From contig NZ_BKAU01000005.1 in the NCBI RefSeq assembly GCF_007992715.1, positions 868,001-932,000 of the forward strand: a DNA stretch of 64,000 nt. The letters are read 5' to 3'. The position numbers and the translations under genes were made by a program. The notes under the pieces are model-generated. The model did not search any database and was not told the DNA's origin. It worked only from the letters and a program-made list of their open reading frames with translations. The number at the start of each line of letters is the position of its first letter. Within the stretch, counting starts at the first letter, position 1. This DNA is from Chitinophaga cymbidii (GTDB taxonomy: Bacteria; Bacteroidota; Bacteroidia; Chitinophagales; Chitinophagaceae). Below, piece by piece: positions 44,269-53,334 of this stretch.

Positions 44269-45399
44269 ATGAATACAGCAGAAGTTAAGCCGAAGACGGC
44301 TCAGGACCAACCCGATTTTCTGCCGCTGAATGGTACTGACTATGTGGAGTTTTACGTAGGTAATGCCAAGCAGGCAGCGCATTTTTACAAAACAGCATTC
44401 GGTTTCCAGTCGCTCGCCTACGCAGGTCCGGAAACCGGCGTGAAAGACCGCGCATCCTATGTGCTGGTGCAGAACAAGCTCCGCTTTGTGCTCACCACGC
44501 CGTTGCGCCCCGGCAACGAGATCGCCCGTCACATTGATGCGCATGGCGACGGTGTGAAAGTGCTGGCGATCTGGGTAGACGATGCGCGCTCCGCCTTCGA
44601 GGAAACCGTGAAGCGCGGCGCAAAGCCTTACCTGGAGCCGGTAACGGAGAAAGATGAATTCGGTGAAGTGGTGCGCAGCGGTATTCACACCTACGGAGAT
44701 ACCGTGCATCTGTTCATCGAACGGAAAAACTACAACGGACCGTTCCTGCCCGGGTACAAAGCATGGGCCAGCGATTATAACCCTTCCGATACCGGTTTGC
44801 AGTATGTGGATCACTGCGTGGGAAATGTAGGCTGGAATGAAATGAACACCTGGGTAGATTTTTACGCCACAACGATGGGTTTCCGCAACCTCGTGTCCTT
44901 CGACGACAAGGATATTTCCACCGAATATTCCGCGCTGATGAGCAAGGTGATGAGCAACGGCAACGGCCGCATCAAATTCCCCATCAACGAGCCCGCTGAA
45001 GGCAAGAAGAAATCCCAGATCGAAGAATACCTCGATTTTTACGGCAGCCCCGGTGTGCAGCACGTCGCCATCGCGACCAATGACATTGTGCAAACCGTCA
45101 GTGAATTGCAGCGCCGTGGCATCGAATTCCTGAAGGTGCCCGCATCGTATTATGAAACGCTGCTGGACAGGGTGGGCAAGATCGACGAAGAGATCGCACC
45201 GCTGCAGCAGCTCGGCATCCTCGTGGACCGTGATGATGAGGGTTATCTGCTTCAGATCTTCACCAAACCTCTGCAAGACAGACCTACCGTGTTCTTCGAG
45301 ATCATCCAGCGCAAGGGCGCAAAATCATTCGGCAAAGGCAACTTTAAAGCCCTCTTTGAATCTATTGAGCGCGAACAGGCGTTAAGAGGCAATTTGTAA
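44269..45399 (+). CDS. hppD: 4-hydroxyphenylpyruvate dioxygenase
   Basis: The 376-aa non-haem iron enzyme converts 4-hydroxyphenylpyruvate to homogentisate. Two vicinal-oxygen-chelate halves are visible: NGTDYVEFYVGNAKQAAHFY at the start, then LQYVDHCVGNVGWNEMNTWVD with the first His ligand (about 183). The second His is in GSPGVQHVAIATNDI, and the Glu ligand lies in RPTVFFEIIQRKG near the C-terminus. It feeds HmgA, encoded upstream. A terminator follows. Fumarylacetoacetase is not in the window. Confidence 0.97.
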   Translation: MNTAEVKPKTAQDQPDFLPLNGTDYVEFYVGNAKQAAHFYKTAFGFQSLAYAGPETGVKDRASYVLVQNKLRFVLTTPLRPGNEIARHIDAHGDGVKVLAIWVDDARSAFEETVKRGAKPYLEPVTEKDEFGEVVRSGIHTYGDTVHLFIERKNYNGPFLPGYKAWASDYNPSDTGLQYVDHCVGNVGWNEMNTWVDFYATTMGFRNLVSFDDKDISTEYSALMSKVMSNGNGRIKFPINEPAEGKKKSQIEEYLDFYGSPGVQHVAIATNDIVQTVSELQRRGIEFLKVPASYYETLLDRVGKIDEEIAPLQQLGILVDRDDEGYLLQIFTKPLQDRPTVFFEIIQRKGAKSFGKGNFKALFESIEREQALRGNL

Positions 45400-45438
45400 A
45401 TGATACGGATTGAATGTTACAATAAGATCAACCTCGCA

Positions 45439-45466
45439 AGGCCGCCTTTTCAGGCGGTCTTTTTTT
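45439..45466 (+). terminator. Rho-independent terminator of the tyrosine cluster
   Basis: AGGCCGCC (45439-45446) pairs with GGCGGTCT (45453-45460), one G-T pair, 6-base loop, followed by seven T residues. Confidence 0.9.
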
Positions 45467-45539
45467 GTGCGGATTAATTTATGGCCTATATTTAACCAAT
45501 GTTTTTTTAAACATTTTGTTAACCTAAACAACGAACGAT

Positions 45540-46100
45540 ATGCCAGTAAAAAAGCCTTCTCTCAAGGCGTTGCCAGCGAAGACCGGCAAACGGCGCAAAC
45601 CGCTTACACCGGAAGAAAAGATCATCAGAAAGATCGTAGTACTGCGAAACGAGAAAATTATGCTCGACGTTGACCTTGCAGAGCTCTATGGTGTTGAAAC
45701 CAGAGTTTTGAAGCAGGCTGTACGCCGCAATGCTGACCGTTTTCCGGAAGATTTCATGTTCGAACTCCGCGCTGATGAAGTGGATGAGCTGGTATCACAA
45801 AATGTGATACCAGACAAAAAGCAGTTGGGTGGCGCATTTCCGTTCGCGTTCACTGAAACAGGCATCGCCATGTTGTCGTCTGTTTTGAAGAGCGAACGGG
45901 CCATCGAAATGAACATTTTCATCATGAGAACCTTTGTGGCACTGCGAAAGATGTCGATCAACTATGACGAGGTCATGAACGCTTTGAAGTCCATGCGCAT
46001 GCAGTACGACAAACAATTTGAGGATATATTCCGCGCTTTGGAGCTACTGATAAGGCCTCCGGAGTCTCCGCGTACATTGATAGGATTTCGAAAGCCTTGA
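45540..46100 (+). CDS. ORF6N-domain protein
   Basis: The 186-aa product has a Lys/Arg-rich start and an ORF6N domain (about 40-135: ENEKIMLDVDLAELYGVET, VLKQAVRRNADRFPEDFMF, AFTETGIAMLSSVLKSERA). It ends with a helical tail. ORF6N/KilA-N-like domains are nucleic-acid-binding modules first known from phages and spread widely through Bacteroidota chromosomes. The codons for LVSQNVIP form a perfect 11-bp-arm palindrome (45789-45813), and its core is repeated in a 41-bp palindrome 9 bp after the stop. That suggests autoregulation or selfish spread, but neither is shown. Confidence 0.88.
   Translation: MPVKKPSLKALPAKTGKRRKPLTPEEKIIRKIVVLRNEKIMLDVDLAELYGVETRVLKQAVRRNADRFPEDFMFELRADEVDELVSQNVIPDKKQLGGAFPFAFTETGIAMLSSVLKSERAIEMNIFIMRTFVALRKMSINYDEVMNALKSMRMQYDKQFEDIFRALELLIRPPESPRTLIGFRKP
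45789..45813. repeat. Palindrome inside the ORF6N gene
   Basis: CTGGTATCACA (45789-45799) and TGTGATACCAG (45803-45813) are perfect inverted arms around AAA. The same CTGGTATCACAA half occurs in the palindrome beyond the gene end. Confidence 0.85.
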
Positions 46101-46108
46101 TGGTGGCT

Positions 46109-46149
46109 GGTTTGGCCTGGTATCACAACTTGTGATACCAGGCCAAACC
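46109..46149. repeat. Near-perfect 41-bp palindrome after the ORF6N gene
   Basis: The arms 46109-46128 and 46130-46149 are 20-bp exact reverse complements around a single C. Its inner TGGTATCACAA/TTGTGATACCA matches the palindrome within the gene. No T-run follows, so it is not a normal Rho-independent terminator. It may be a cruciform, a protein-binding site or a mobile palindrome element. Confidence 0.85.
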
Positions 46150-46265
46150 CCGTACTACAGTGCCTTACAGCCGTTTCATTTTTAACTTTTCCAGTGTTTT
46201 AGGCACTTTCAAGCGAAAATCTTACACTTTCCCCACTAAAATCGTTAAATTTGACGTTTATATCT

Positions 46266-46454
46266 ATGGAACTAAAAGAACTCTTCGGATATTTATTCAT
46301 CCTTGCGGGGCTTTTACAGCTATTGACCGCTTACCTGATTTTCGCCGGAAATCACCACTATGTGTTACGTTTCGCCAAAAGAAAGGTAGGTATGGTAATA
46401 TATATTATTTTTGCATTTATACTATTTTACCTGGCATATTATTTCCTGGTATGA
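46266..46454 (+). CDS. Small two-helix membrane protein coupled to L,D-transpeptidase
   Basis: From ATG 46266 (MELKELFGYL) the 62-aa product has two hydrophobic helices (about 6-25 and 43-60) with a basic loop (RFAKRK) between. An upstream ATG at 46251 is in frame but less likely. Its TGA overlaps the next ATG (ATGA at 46451-46454), so the L,D-transpeptidase would be translated after it. Function unknown, perhaps a membrane partner. Confidence 0.65.
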   Translation: MELKELFGYLFILAGLLQLLTAYLIFAGNHHYVLRFAKRKVGMVIYIIFAFILFYLAYYFLV

Positions 46455-47293
46455 AATCTGGAAAGCATAAACATATGAAGCGTATCGTATTTGGCATGTT
46501 GCTTTTGGCAGGCGCATTGAACGCACAGGCACAGCAGTCCTTCCTCGAGAATCAGAAGTTGTACCCGAGGGTGGGAGAGGCATTCCGTGAAAAAGAGGAA
46601 GCGCTGAAAAAAGAATTCGCTAAAAAAGGGATCAGCTATCCCGCCAAACAGATGTATATCCGCTCCTTCAAGCTGGACAGCGAGCTGGAGATCTGGGTAC
46701 GGAACAACGTAACCGATACTTTCACCCTGCTGAAAACATACCGCGTGTGCTCCCTCTCCGGTAAAATGGGGCCGAAGCGCAAGGAAGGAGACCGGCAGGT
46801 ACCCGAAGGCTTCTATTATATCAATGATTTTAACCCGAACAGCAGTTTCCACCTGTCGCTGGGTATCAACTATCCAAATTACTCAGACAAGATACTGAGC
46901 GACCAGAAAAAGCCCGGTGGCGACATCTACATCCACGGCAGCTGCCTCACCATCGGCTGTATTCCGTTAACAGATGATTTTATCGAAGAAGTATATATTC
47001 TTGCAGTAAATGCCAAGAACAACGGTCAGGATTTTATTCCTGTGCATGTTTTCCCGGTACGTTTCGGGAATACCCGCTCCCTGGACTATCTCGGCAGCAT
47101 TTCCCTGACGGATAATGAAGCCCAGAAATTCTGGGTCAACCTGAAAGAAGCGTACGACTATTTCGAAAAGACACGCAAAATCCCTGTAGTGATGGTGAAC
47201 AGCCAGGGCAAATACGTGTACACCGGCCGCGGCGCTTCCGGACAGGCACTGGCGCAGGCCAGGTCAGAAAATGCCACAGGTTCCGGCAAATAG
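46451..47293 (+). CDS. YafK-like murein L,D-transpeptidase
   Basis: The 280-aa product has a signal peptide (MKRIVFGMLLLAGALNAQA, from either ATG 46451 or 46475; the ATGA overlap favours 46451) and a YkuD/YafK catalytic domain (about 80-215). The motif IYIHGSCLTIGCIPL carries the catalytic His and Cys. Upstream features are MYIRSFKLDSELEIWV and MGPKRKEGDRQVPEGFYYI. Such enzymes exchange or cut 3-3 or lipoprotein links in peptidoglycan. The frame extends upstream to 46160, but that part is not protein-like. Confidence 0.9.
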   Translation: MKSGKHKHMKRIVFGMLLLAGALNAQAQQSFLENQKLYPRVGEAFREKEEALKKEFAKKGISYPAKQMYIRSFKLDSELEIWVRNNVTDTFTLLKTYRVCSLSGKMGPKRKEGDRQVPEGFYYINDFNPNSSFHLSLGINYPNYSDKILSDQKKPGGDIYIHGSCLTIGCIPLTDDFIEEVYILAVNAKNNGQDFIPVHVFPVRFGNTRSLDYLGSISLTDNEAQKFWVNLKEAYDYFEKTRKIPVVMVNSQGKYVYTGRGASGQALAQARSENATGSGK

Positions 47294-47320
47294 CGATACA
47301 TATTATAAAAATACACCAAC

Positions 47321-47346
47321 ATGGGGCGCAAACAACGGCGCCCCAT
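47321..47346 (+). terminator. Terminator hairpin after the L,D-transpeptidase
   Basis: ATGGGGCGC (47321-47329) pairs with GCGCCCCAT (47338-47346), 8-base loop, followed by GCTATTTTA, a modest T-run. Confidence 0.65.
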
Positions 47347-47464
47347 GCTATTTTAGCACAACATCGTGTTAATTTTACACATTCTTGCTCCGCTTGGCCT
47401 AAATAATTTTGGAATCTCGTTTTTTTTTCGAAACTTTCCGGGAAGGTCAAATTAATTTACGTTT

Positions 47465-48037
47465 ATGAATAGAAGAGATGCCATCAGGAATGTCGCGATC
47501 CTTATGGGAACAGCGCTTTCCGCTTCCACGTTAGCCGCACTCGAAGGCTGTACCTCCGGTACGAAGAATTACACGCTAGAAACACCCGAAACCAAAGCTC
47601 TGCTGGCAGAAATTGCCGAAACCATCATTCCCGAAACTTCTACGCCCGGCGCAAAAGCTGCCAAAGTAGAAGAATTCATCCTTGTAATGGTGAATGACTG
47701 CTATGATGAAAAAGCGCAGAAAGTATTTGTGGAAGGTTTGAGCAAAGTCAACGAGGAAAGCAAAAAACGCTTCTCCGGGAAAGACTTCATGAGTATCACA
47801 CCGGAACAGCGTACCGAGCTGCTGACGGCTGTTGATCAGGAGCGGATAGATTACAATAAGCGTAAGGACAAGAAAAAAGATGATCCGGCTCACTACTTCC
47901 AGTACATGAAGGAATTAACGTTGCTCGGATACTTCACTTCCGAGCCCGGCTGCACCAAAGCGCTCCGCTATGTAGCGGTGCCCGGCCGCTTCGATGGCTG
48001 CGTCCCCTATAAAAAAGGAGACCGGGCCTGGGCTTAA
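47465..48037 (+). CDS. Gluconate 2-dehydrogenase subunit 3-like protein
   Basis: The 190-aa product starts with a Tat-like signal (MNRRDAIRNVAILMGTALSA) and a lipobox-like GCTSG, then the subunit 3 fold (about 45-185: LLAEIAETIIPETSTPGAKA, YFQYMKELTLLGYFTSEPG). In gluconate dehydrogenases this small subunit escorts the GMC flavoprotein across the membrane. It lies 36 bp before two GMC genes that have no signal of their own, which fits hitch-hiker Tat export. The cytochrome c subunit is absent here. Confidence 0.92.
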   Translation: MNRRDAIRNVAILMGTALSASTLAALEGCTSGTKNYTLETPETKALLAEIAETIIPETSTPGAKAAKVEEFILVMVNDCYDEKAQKVFVEGLSKVNEESKKRFSGKDFMSITPEQRTELLTAVDQERIDYNKRKDKKKDDPAHYFQYMKELTLLGYFTSEPGCTKALRYVAVPGRFDGCVPYKKGDRAWA

Positions 48038-48073
48038 ACCAATCTTTCTTTATCATCTTTAAACACTTCTCTA

Positions 48074-49768
48074 ATGAACCTGAATATAAAAGCACAGGAC
48101 CAGAACACCTATGACGCCATCGTAATCGGCTCAGGGGTGAGCGGCGGATGGGCAGCCAAGGAACTCACCGAAAAAGGTCTGAAAGTATTGATGCTGGACC
48201 GCGGCAAGAACCTCGAGCACGGCAAATACGAAACCGCCACCATGGACCCCTGGCAATTCAAACACCGCGGCAAGATCACCCAGGAGCAACGCAAAACCCA
48301 CGAAAAGCTCAGCCGCGACTACCCATACAGCGAACACAACGAAAAATACTGGATCAACGACAGCGAAAGCCCTTATAAAGAAGACAAACGCTTCGACTGG
48401 TACCGTCCCGATATCGTAGGTGGTAAATCCATCATGTGGGGCCGCCAGAGCTACCGCCTGTCAGACATCGACTTTTCCGCCAATGCCAAAGACGGTATTG
48501 CGGTTGACTGGCCGATCCGCTACGCGGACATCGCGCCCTGGTACGACTATGTAGAACGCTTCGCGGGCATCAGCGGCCAGAAAGAAGGTCTGCCGCAGCT
48601 GCCGGACGGCCAGTTCATGCCGCCGATGGATATGAACTGCGTGGAGAAAGACGTAAAGGCAAAGATCGAATCAAACTTTTCAGGCCGTAAAATGACCATC
48701 GGCCGTGTAGCCAATATCACGCAGGACCTGCCCGGCCGTACCAAATGCCAGTTCAGGAACCTCTGCAGCAGAGGCTGTCCCTTCGGCGCTTACTTCAGCA
48801 CCCAGTCATCCACGCTCCCCGCGGCAAACGCAACCGGCAACCTCACCCTTCGCCCGGATTCCATCGTGAACTCCCTCATCTATGATGATGCAAAAGGCAA
48901 GGCCACCGGCGTGCGCGTGATCGACAAACATACCAAGGAAGTGATCGAATACTATGCAAAGATCATTTTCGTAAACGGCTCCACACTCGGCTCCACCTTC
49001 GTACTGCTCAACTCCATCTCCAAACGTTTCCCCAACGGATTCGGCAACGACAGCGGCGTACTGGGCAAATACCTGATGGACCACCACTTCCGCACCGGCG
49101 CATCCGGCATCGCGGAAGGCTACGATGATAAATACATGTACGGCCGCCGGGCGAACGGCATCTACGTTCCCCGCTACCGCAACATCGGTTCGGACAAACG
49201 TGATTACCTGCGCGGCTTCGGCTACCAGGGCGGCGCCAGCCGCGGCGGCTGGAGCAGGGGCGTTGCCGAAATGGGCGTGGGCAAAGACTTCAAGGAAATG
49301 CTCACAGAGCCCGGCGAATGGAGCATGGGCCTCGGCGGATTCGGAGAATGCCTGCCGTATGAAGATAACTACGTAACGCTGGACAATTCCGTGAAAGACG
49401 CATGGGGCCAGCCGGTATTACGCTTCAACGCGGAGTTCAAGGAGAACGAAGCGAAAATGCGGAAAGACATGGCGAACGATGCCGCGGAAATGCTCGAAGC
49501 AGCAGGTATAAAAAATGTGAAGACGTACGACAGAGGCTCATGGCCCGGCATGGCGATCCACGAAATGGGCACCGCCAGGATGGGACGCGATCCGAAAACA
49601 TCCGTGCTCAACTCATTCAACCAGGTACACGCCGCGAAGAACGTTTTCGTGACAGACGGCGCCTGCATGACCTCCGCGTCCTGCGTGAACCCTTCGCTCA
49701 CCTACATGGCGTTAACGGCGAGAGCGGCCGACCACGCGGTGAAAGAACTGAAGAAAGGAAATCTCTGA
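48074..49768 (+). CDS. GMC-family oxidoreductase (first copy)
   Basis: The 564-aa FAD enzyme has the dinucleotide-binding start DAIVIGSGVSGGWAAKEL (about 14-31) and GMC-type C-terminal signature: AIHEMGTARMGRDPKTSVLN with the catalytic His, then CVNPSLTYMALTARA. A CRNLCSRGCPFGAYF cysteine segment (about 230) is typical of the membrane-bound sugar dehydrogenase group. It is likely a large subunit that oxidises a sugar or sugar acid and passes electrons to an unseen acceptor. A paralogue follows after 21 bp. Confidence 0.9.
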   Translation: MNLNIKAQDQNTYDAIVIGSGVSGGWAAKELTEKGLKVLMLDRGKNLEHGKYETATMDPWQFKHRGKITQEQRKTHEKLSRDYPYSEHNEKYWINDSESPYKEDKRFDWYRPDIVGGKSIMWGRQSYRLSDIDFSANAKDGIAVDWPIRYADIAPWYDYVERFAGISGQKEGLPQLPDGQFMPPMDMNCVEKDVKAKIESNFSGRKMTIGRVANITQDLPGRTKCQFRNLCSRGCPFGAYFSTQSSTLPAANATGNLTLRPDSIVNSLIYDDAKGKATGVRVIDKHTKEVIEYYAKIIFVNGSTLGSTFVLLNSISKRFPNGFGNDSGVLGKYLMDHHFRTGASGIAEGYDDKYMYGRRANGIYVPRYRNIGSDKRDYLRGFGYQGGASRGGWSRGVAEMGVGKDFKEMLTEPGEWSMGLGGFGECLPYEDNYVTLDNSVKDAWGQPVLRFNAEFKENEAKMRKDMANDAAEMLEAAGIKNVKTYDRGSWPGMAIHEMGTARMGRDPKTSVLNSFNQVHAAKNVFVTDGACMTSASCVNPSLTYMALTARAADHAVKELKKGNL

Positions 49769-49789
49769 TCCTATCGGAGCACTACACAC

Positions 49790-51487
49790 ATGAACCTAAA
49801 CATTAAAGCAGAACAGGAGCATACATACGACGCCATCGTAGTGGGGTCGGGCATCAGCGGCGGCTGGGCAGCCAAGGAGCTGTGCGAGAAAGGGCTCAAA
49901 ACCCTCGTGCTGGAAAGAGGCCGCAACGTGGAGCACATCAAGGATTACCCCACCGCCACCATGGCCCCCTGGGAATTCAAATACCGCGGCTGGCATTCGC
50001 GCGAAATGAAGGAAAAACACCCCATCCAGAGCCGCTGCTATGCTTTTGAAGAGGCCACGCAGCACTTCTGGGTGAATGATGTGGAGAATCCTTACAACGA
50101 AATAAAACCCTTCAACTGGCTCCGCGGATACCACGTAGGTGGCCGCTCGCTCATGTGGGGCAAGCAATGCTACCGCTGGAGCGACCTGGATTTTGAAGCG
50201 AATGCAAAAGACGGGCATGGGGTGGACTGGCCGATCCGTTATAAAGATGTAGCACCATGGTACACGTATGTGGAATCGTTCGTAGGTATCAGCGGTCAGG
50301 CCGAAGGGTTGCCGCAGCTGCCGGACGGCGTATTCCTGCCACCGATGGAAATGAACTGTGTGGAAAAACACGTGGCGGCGCGCATCAAAGAAAAGTACAA
50401 GGACCGCATTATGACGATCGGGCGCGCGGCGCATCTGACCAAGGGACTGCATGACCGCGGCCCCTGCCAGTACCGCAACATGTGCGCGCGGGGTTGTCCG
50501 TTTACCGGCTATTTCTCCAGCAACGGCGCCACTTTGCCCGCCGCGGCGAAAACCGGGAATATGACGCTTCGCCCGTATTCCATTGTGCTGGACGTGATCT
50601 ACGACGAAAAAACACAAAAGGCCAAAGGCGTACGCATCATGGATGCCGAAACGAAACAAACGATGGAATACTTCGCGAAGATCATCTTCCTGAACGCATC
50701 CACACTCGGCACCGCCGCCATCCTCCTCAATTCAGTGTCCAGCCGCTTCCCCACTGGGCTCGGCAACGACAGTGACCAGGTAGGCCGCAACCTGATGGAC
50801 CATCACTTCGGCGTAGGCGCCGGTGGTATCATGGAAGGCTTCGAAGACAAATATTTCTTTGGCCGCAGGCCCAACGGCATTTACATCCCGCGCTTCCGCA
50901 ATACCAACGCTTCCACGAAACGCGATGACTATGTACGCGGATTCGGCTACCAGGGCGGCGCCAGCCGTGGCCGTGGCAACGGCAGCGAAGGCATCGGCAT
51001 CGCGCTGAAAGAATCACAGAGCGAAGCGTCCGGCGAATGGAGCATGTGGATCGGCGCCTGGGGCGAACATCTGCCGTATGAGGATAATACAGTAAGGCTG
51101 AATAAAGATAAAAAAGACAAATACGGATTGCCCACGCTGGACATCGACTGCAGTTTCCGCGATAACGAGCTGGCCATGCGGAAAGACATGCTGGACAGCG
51201 CGAAGGAAATGCTTGAATCCGCGGGACTGAAGAACGTGGGTGGCAGTGATGACATGCCGCCTCCGGGGCATTGCATCCACGAAATGGGTACCGCACGCAT
51301 GGGCCGCGATCCGAAAACATCCGTGCTCAACGGCTGGAACCAGATGCATGCCGTAAAGAACGTCTTTATCACAGACGGCGCCTGCATGGCCTCCTCCGCC
51401 TGCCAGAATCCTTCCATCACCTACATGGCGCTAACAGCAAGAGCAACGGATTATGCCGTGAAAGAACTGAAAAAACAAAATATCTGA
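49790..51487 (+). CDS. GMC-family oxidoreductase (second copy)
   Basis: The 565-aa paralogue of the preceding protein begins with an almost identical MNLNIKA.. start and DAIVVGSGISGGWAAKEL. Its catalytic segment is CIHEMGTARMGRDPKTSVLN, and it ends CQNPSITYMALTARA. The cysteine segment CRNMCARGCPFTGYF is kept. Clear divergence in the substrate half suggests two related substrates or a heteromer, exported together with the subunit 3 protein. A 16-bp-stem terminator follows. Confidence 0.9.
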   Translation: MNLNIKAEQEHTYDAIVVGSGISGGWAAKELCEKGLKTLVLERGRNVEHIKDYPTATMAPWEFKYRGWHSREMKEKHPIQSRCYAFEEATQHFWVNDVENPYNEIKPFNWLRGYHVGGRSLMWGKQCYRWSDLDFEANAKDGHGVDWPIRYKDVAPWYTYVESFVGISGQAEGLPQLPDGVFLPPMEMNCVEKHVAARIKEKYKDRIMTIGRAAHLTKGLHDRGPCQYRNMCARGCPFTGYFSSNGATLPAAAKTGNMTLRPYSIVLDVIYDEKTQKAKGVRIMDAETKQTMEYFAKIIFLNASTLGTAAILLNSVSSRFPTGLGNDSDQVGRNLMDHHFGVGAGGIMEGFEDKYFFGRRPNGIYIPRFRNTNASTKRDDYVRGFGYQGGASRGRGNGSEGIGIALKESQSEASGEWSMWIGAWGEHLPYEDNTVRLNKDKKDKYGLPTLDIDCSFRDNELAMRKDMLDSAKEMLESAGLKNVGGSDDMPPPGHCIHEMGTARMGRDPKTSVLNGWNQMHAVKNVFITDGACMASSACQNPSITYMALTARATDYAVKELKKQNI

Positions 51488-51532
51488 CGTTTACAGTAGC
51501 GTAAAAAACGTAAAATGTAACGTACGTAGAAT

Positions 51533-51580
51533 AAAAGGGAAAGAGAAAATAGCTGTTACGACGCTTTCTTTTTCCCTTTT
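51533..51580 (+). terminator. Strong terminator of the GMC operon
   Basis: A 16-bp stem, arms 51533-51548 and 51565-51580 with one G-T pair, encloses a 16-base loop; the right arm is itself T-rich and is followed by ACTTTTT. Confidence 0.8.
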
Positions 51581-51659
51581 ACTTTTTGCTTTTATAAGAA
51601 AATAAGGCTAACTTAAAGTAGGTTTTTCACATTATTCGTCAACTCAAAATTAGCTTACC

Positions 51660-52100
51660 ATGGGAAGAGTCAGAAATATCTTGGTGGGCAAAGGAAATGA
51701 GGTTTATTCCGTACACCCGGACAGTACGGTGTATGAAGCCCTGAAGGTTCTTGTAGACAGGAACGTAGGTGCGCTGGTAGTAATTGAAAACAACAAATTC
51801 CTCGGCATTTTCTCAGAACGTGATTACGCACGCAGGGTTATCCTCAAAGGCCGCGCATCCAAAGAGACCACTATCCGCGAAATTATGACGGAGCATCCGA
51901 TCACTGTTACAGAAGATGAAACCATAGAAACATGCATGTGCAAAATGACCGATAAAAGAATCCGGCATTTACCAGTAGTAAATGATGAAGGAACATTAGT
52001 CGGCTTGATATCCATTGGTGACGTTGTAAAGTTCATCATGGATGAGCAGAAGGAAATTATTGAGAACCTCGAATGTTACATCCACGGCACTCACCACTAG
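51660..52100 (+). CDS. Two-CBS-domain protein
   Basis: The 146-aa product consists of a CBS pair: domain 1 about 8-65 (NEVYSVHPDSTVYEALKVL, NVGALVVIE) and domain 2 about 75-135 (IMTEHPITVTEDETIETCM, RIRHLPVVNDEGTLVGLIS, IGDVVK). CBS pairs sense adenosyl nucleotides and regulate partners. It has no fused domain and no obvious target here. It stands alone between the GMC and nuo operons. Confidence 0.93.
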   Translation: MGRVRNILVGKGNEVYSVHPDSTVYEALKVLVDRNVGALVVIENNKFLGIFSERDYARRVILKGRASKETTIREIMTEHPITVTEDETIETCMCKMTDKRIRHLPVVNDEGTLVGLISIGDVVKFIMDEQKEIIENLECYIHGTHH

Positions 52101-52262
52101 CTAGGCATTTCCACGACCAACACACAACCCATTGAATTTGTTTTATTGTTAGATCTGACAAGGACGTTCAGTAATGAAGCGCGCGTTAAAGCTAGTTTGG
52201 ATATGCAATAAAACAAGCCTCAGCAAAGGATCAAACAGATCTGAATAATAAAACGTACAGCC

Positions 52263-52715
52263 ATGAGTCCGATGTGGCCTTTCCTTGTTTTTGCCGGCAT
52301 CATAATGGTGCTCGTCCTCGTCATCCTTGGACTGTCCTATATATTGGGGCAGCATCATAAAGACCGCGCTACCGGCGAGGCTTACGAATCCGGTATCCTC
52401 TCCACCGGCTCCGCCCGCTTGCGCTTTCCCTCCCAGTTTTACCTCGTTGCCATGTTGTTCGTCATCTTCGATATTGAGACCGTTTTCGTGATCTCATGGG
52501 CCATTGCGTTTGGCGAACTCGGATGGGCGGGCTTCATCGGCGTATCCGTATTTATTTTGATCTTGTTGGTTGTATTGATTTATGAATGGCGCAATGGCGC
52601 GCTGGACTTCGGTCCCGACGGAAAGAAGATACTCCGCGCCTACAAAAAGATGCGCAGGAAAAGCAGTTCCATTTCCATCATCAAAAAACAGCAGCATGAA
52701 GTGGTGGCTCACTGA
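52263..52715 (+). CDS. nuoA: NADH-quinone oxidoreductase subunit A
   Basis: The 150-aa product has three membrane helices (about 4-27, 66-90, 94-118). Between the first two is the conserved [21 protein letters not shown] loop, which contacts the quinone site. It is the first gene of a long complex I operon. The C-terminal tail is longer than in E. coli. It overlaps nuoB by 20 bp. Confidence 0.95.
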   Translation: MSPMWPFLVFAGIIMVLVLVILGLSYILGQHHKDRATGEAYESGILSTGSARLRFPSQFYLVAMLFVIFDIETVFVISWAIAFGELGWAGFIGVSVFILILLVVLIYEWRNGALDFGPDGKKILRAYKKMRRKSSSISIIKKQQHEVVAH

Positions 52716-53334
52716 ACCGAAAGACGCAGCGCCGGACCGCAACGGCCATTTCTCCATTGAGGAAACAATGGGGCAAAGCGTAATGCTCACGTCCGTGGAC
52801 CGCTTGCTGGCCTGGGGCCGGAAGAACTCGATGTGGCCTTTCCACTTCGGACTATCCTGCTGTTTCGTGGAAATGGCCACCGGCATGACGCCCAAATACG
52901 ATCTCGCGCGCTTCGGTGCGGAAGTGATCCGCGGCACGCCCCGCGAAGCGGACGTGATGGTCATTGCCGGCACGGTATTCATCAAAATGGCGCCCATCAT
53001 CAAACGGCTATACGAACAAATGATGGAACCCCGCTGGGTCATCTCCATGGGCTCCTGCGCCAACTCCGGCGGCATGTACGACATCTATAGCGTTGTGCAG
53101 GGCGTGGATAAATTTCTGCCGGTGGATGTATATGTGCCCGGATGCCCGCCGCGGCCGGATGCCTTCATGCACGGGCTGGTGCTCTTACAGCAGTCCGTAG
53201 GCAAGGAAAAGCGCCCGCTCAGCTGGGTGATCGGGGAACAGGGCGTTATCAGGCCGGAGAAGATTTCCATGAAAGACGTGAACCGCGGGAAACGCCAACA
53301 AATGACCGATTTCAAAACAACGGATGAAATATGA
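52696..53334 (+). CDS. nuoB: NADH-quinone oxidoreductase subunit B
   Basis: The frame opens at 52582, but [13 protein letters not shown] from ATG 52696 is the likely start (212 aa). Cluster N2 ligands are visible: the tandem Cys pair in [13 protein letters not shown], Cys in [13 protein letters not shown] and in [11 protein letters not shown]. It carries electrons to quinone at the matrix-side junction of complex I. The start overlaps nuoA by 20 bp; the end overlaps the MBL gene by 4 bp (ATGA). Confidence 0.96.
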   Translation: MKWWLTEPKDAAPDRNGHFSIEETMGQSVMLTSVDRLLAWGRKNSMWPFHFGLSCCFVEMATGMTPKYDLARFGAEVIRGTPREADVMVIAGTVFIKMAPIIKRLYEQMMEPRWVISMGSCANSGGMYDIYSVVQGVDKFLPVDVYVPGCPPRPDAFMHGLVLLQQSVGKEKRPLSWVIGEQGVIRPEKISMKDVNRGKRQQMTDFKTTDEI

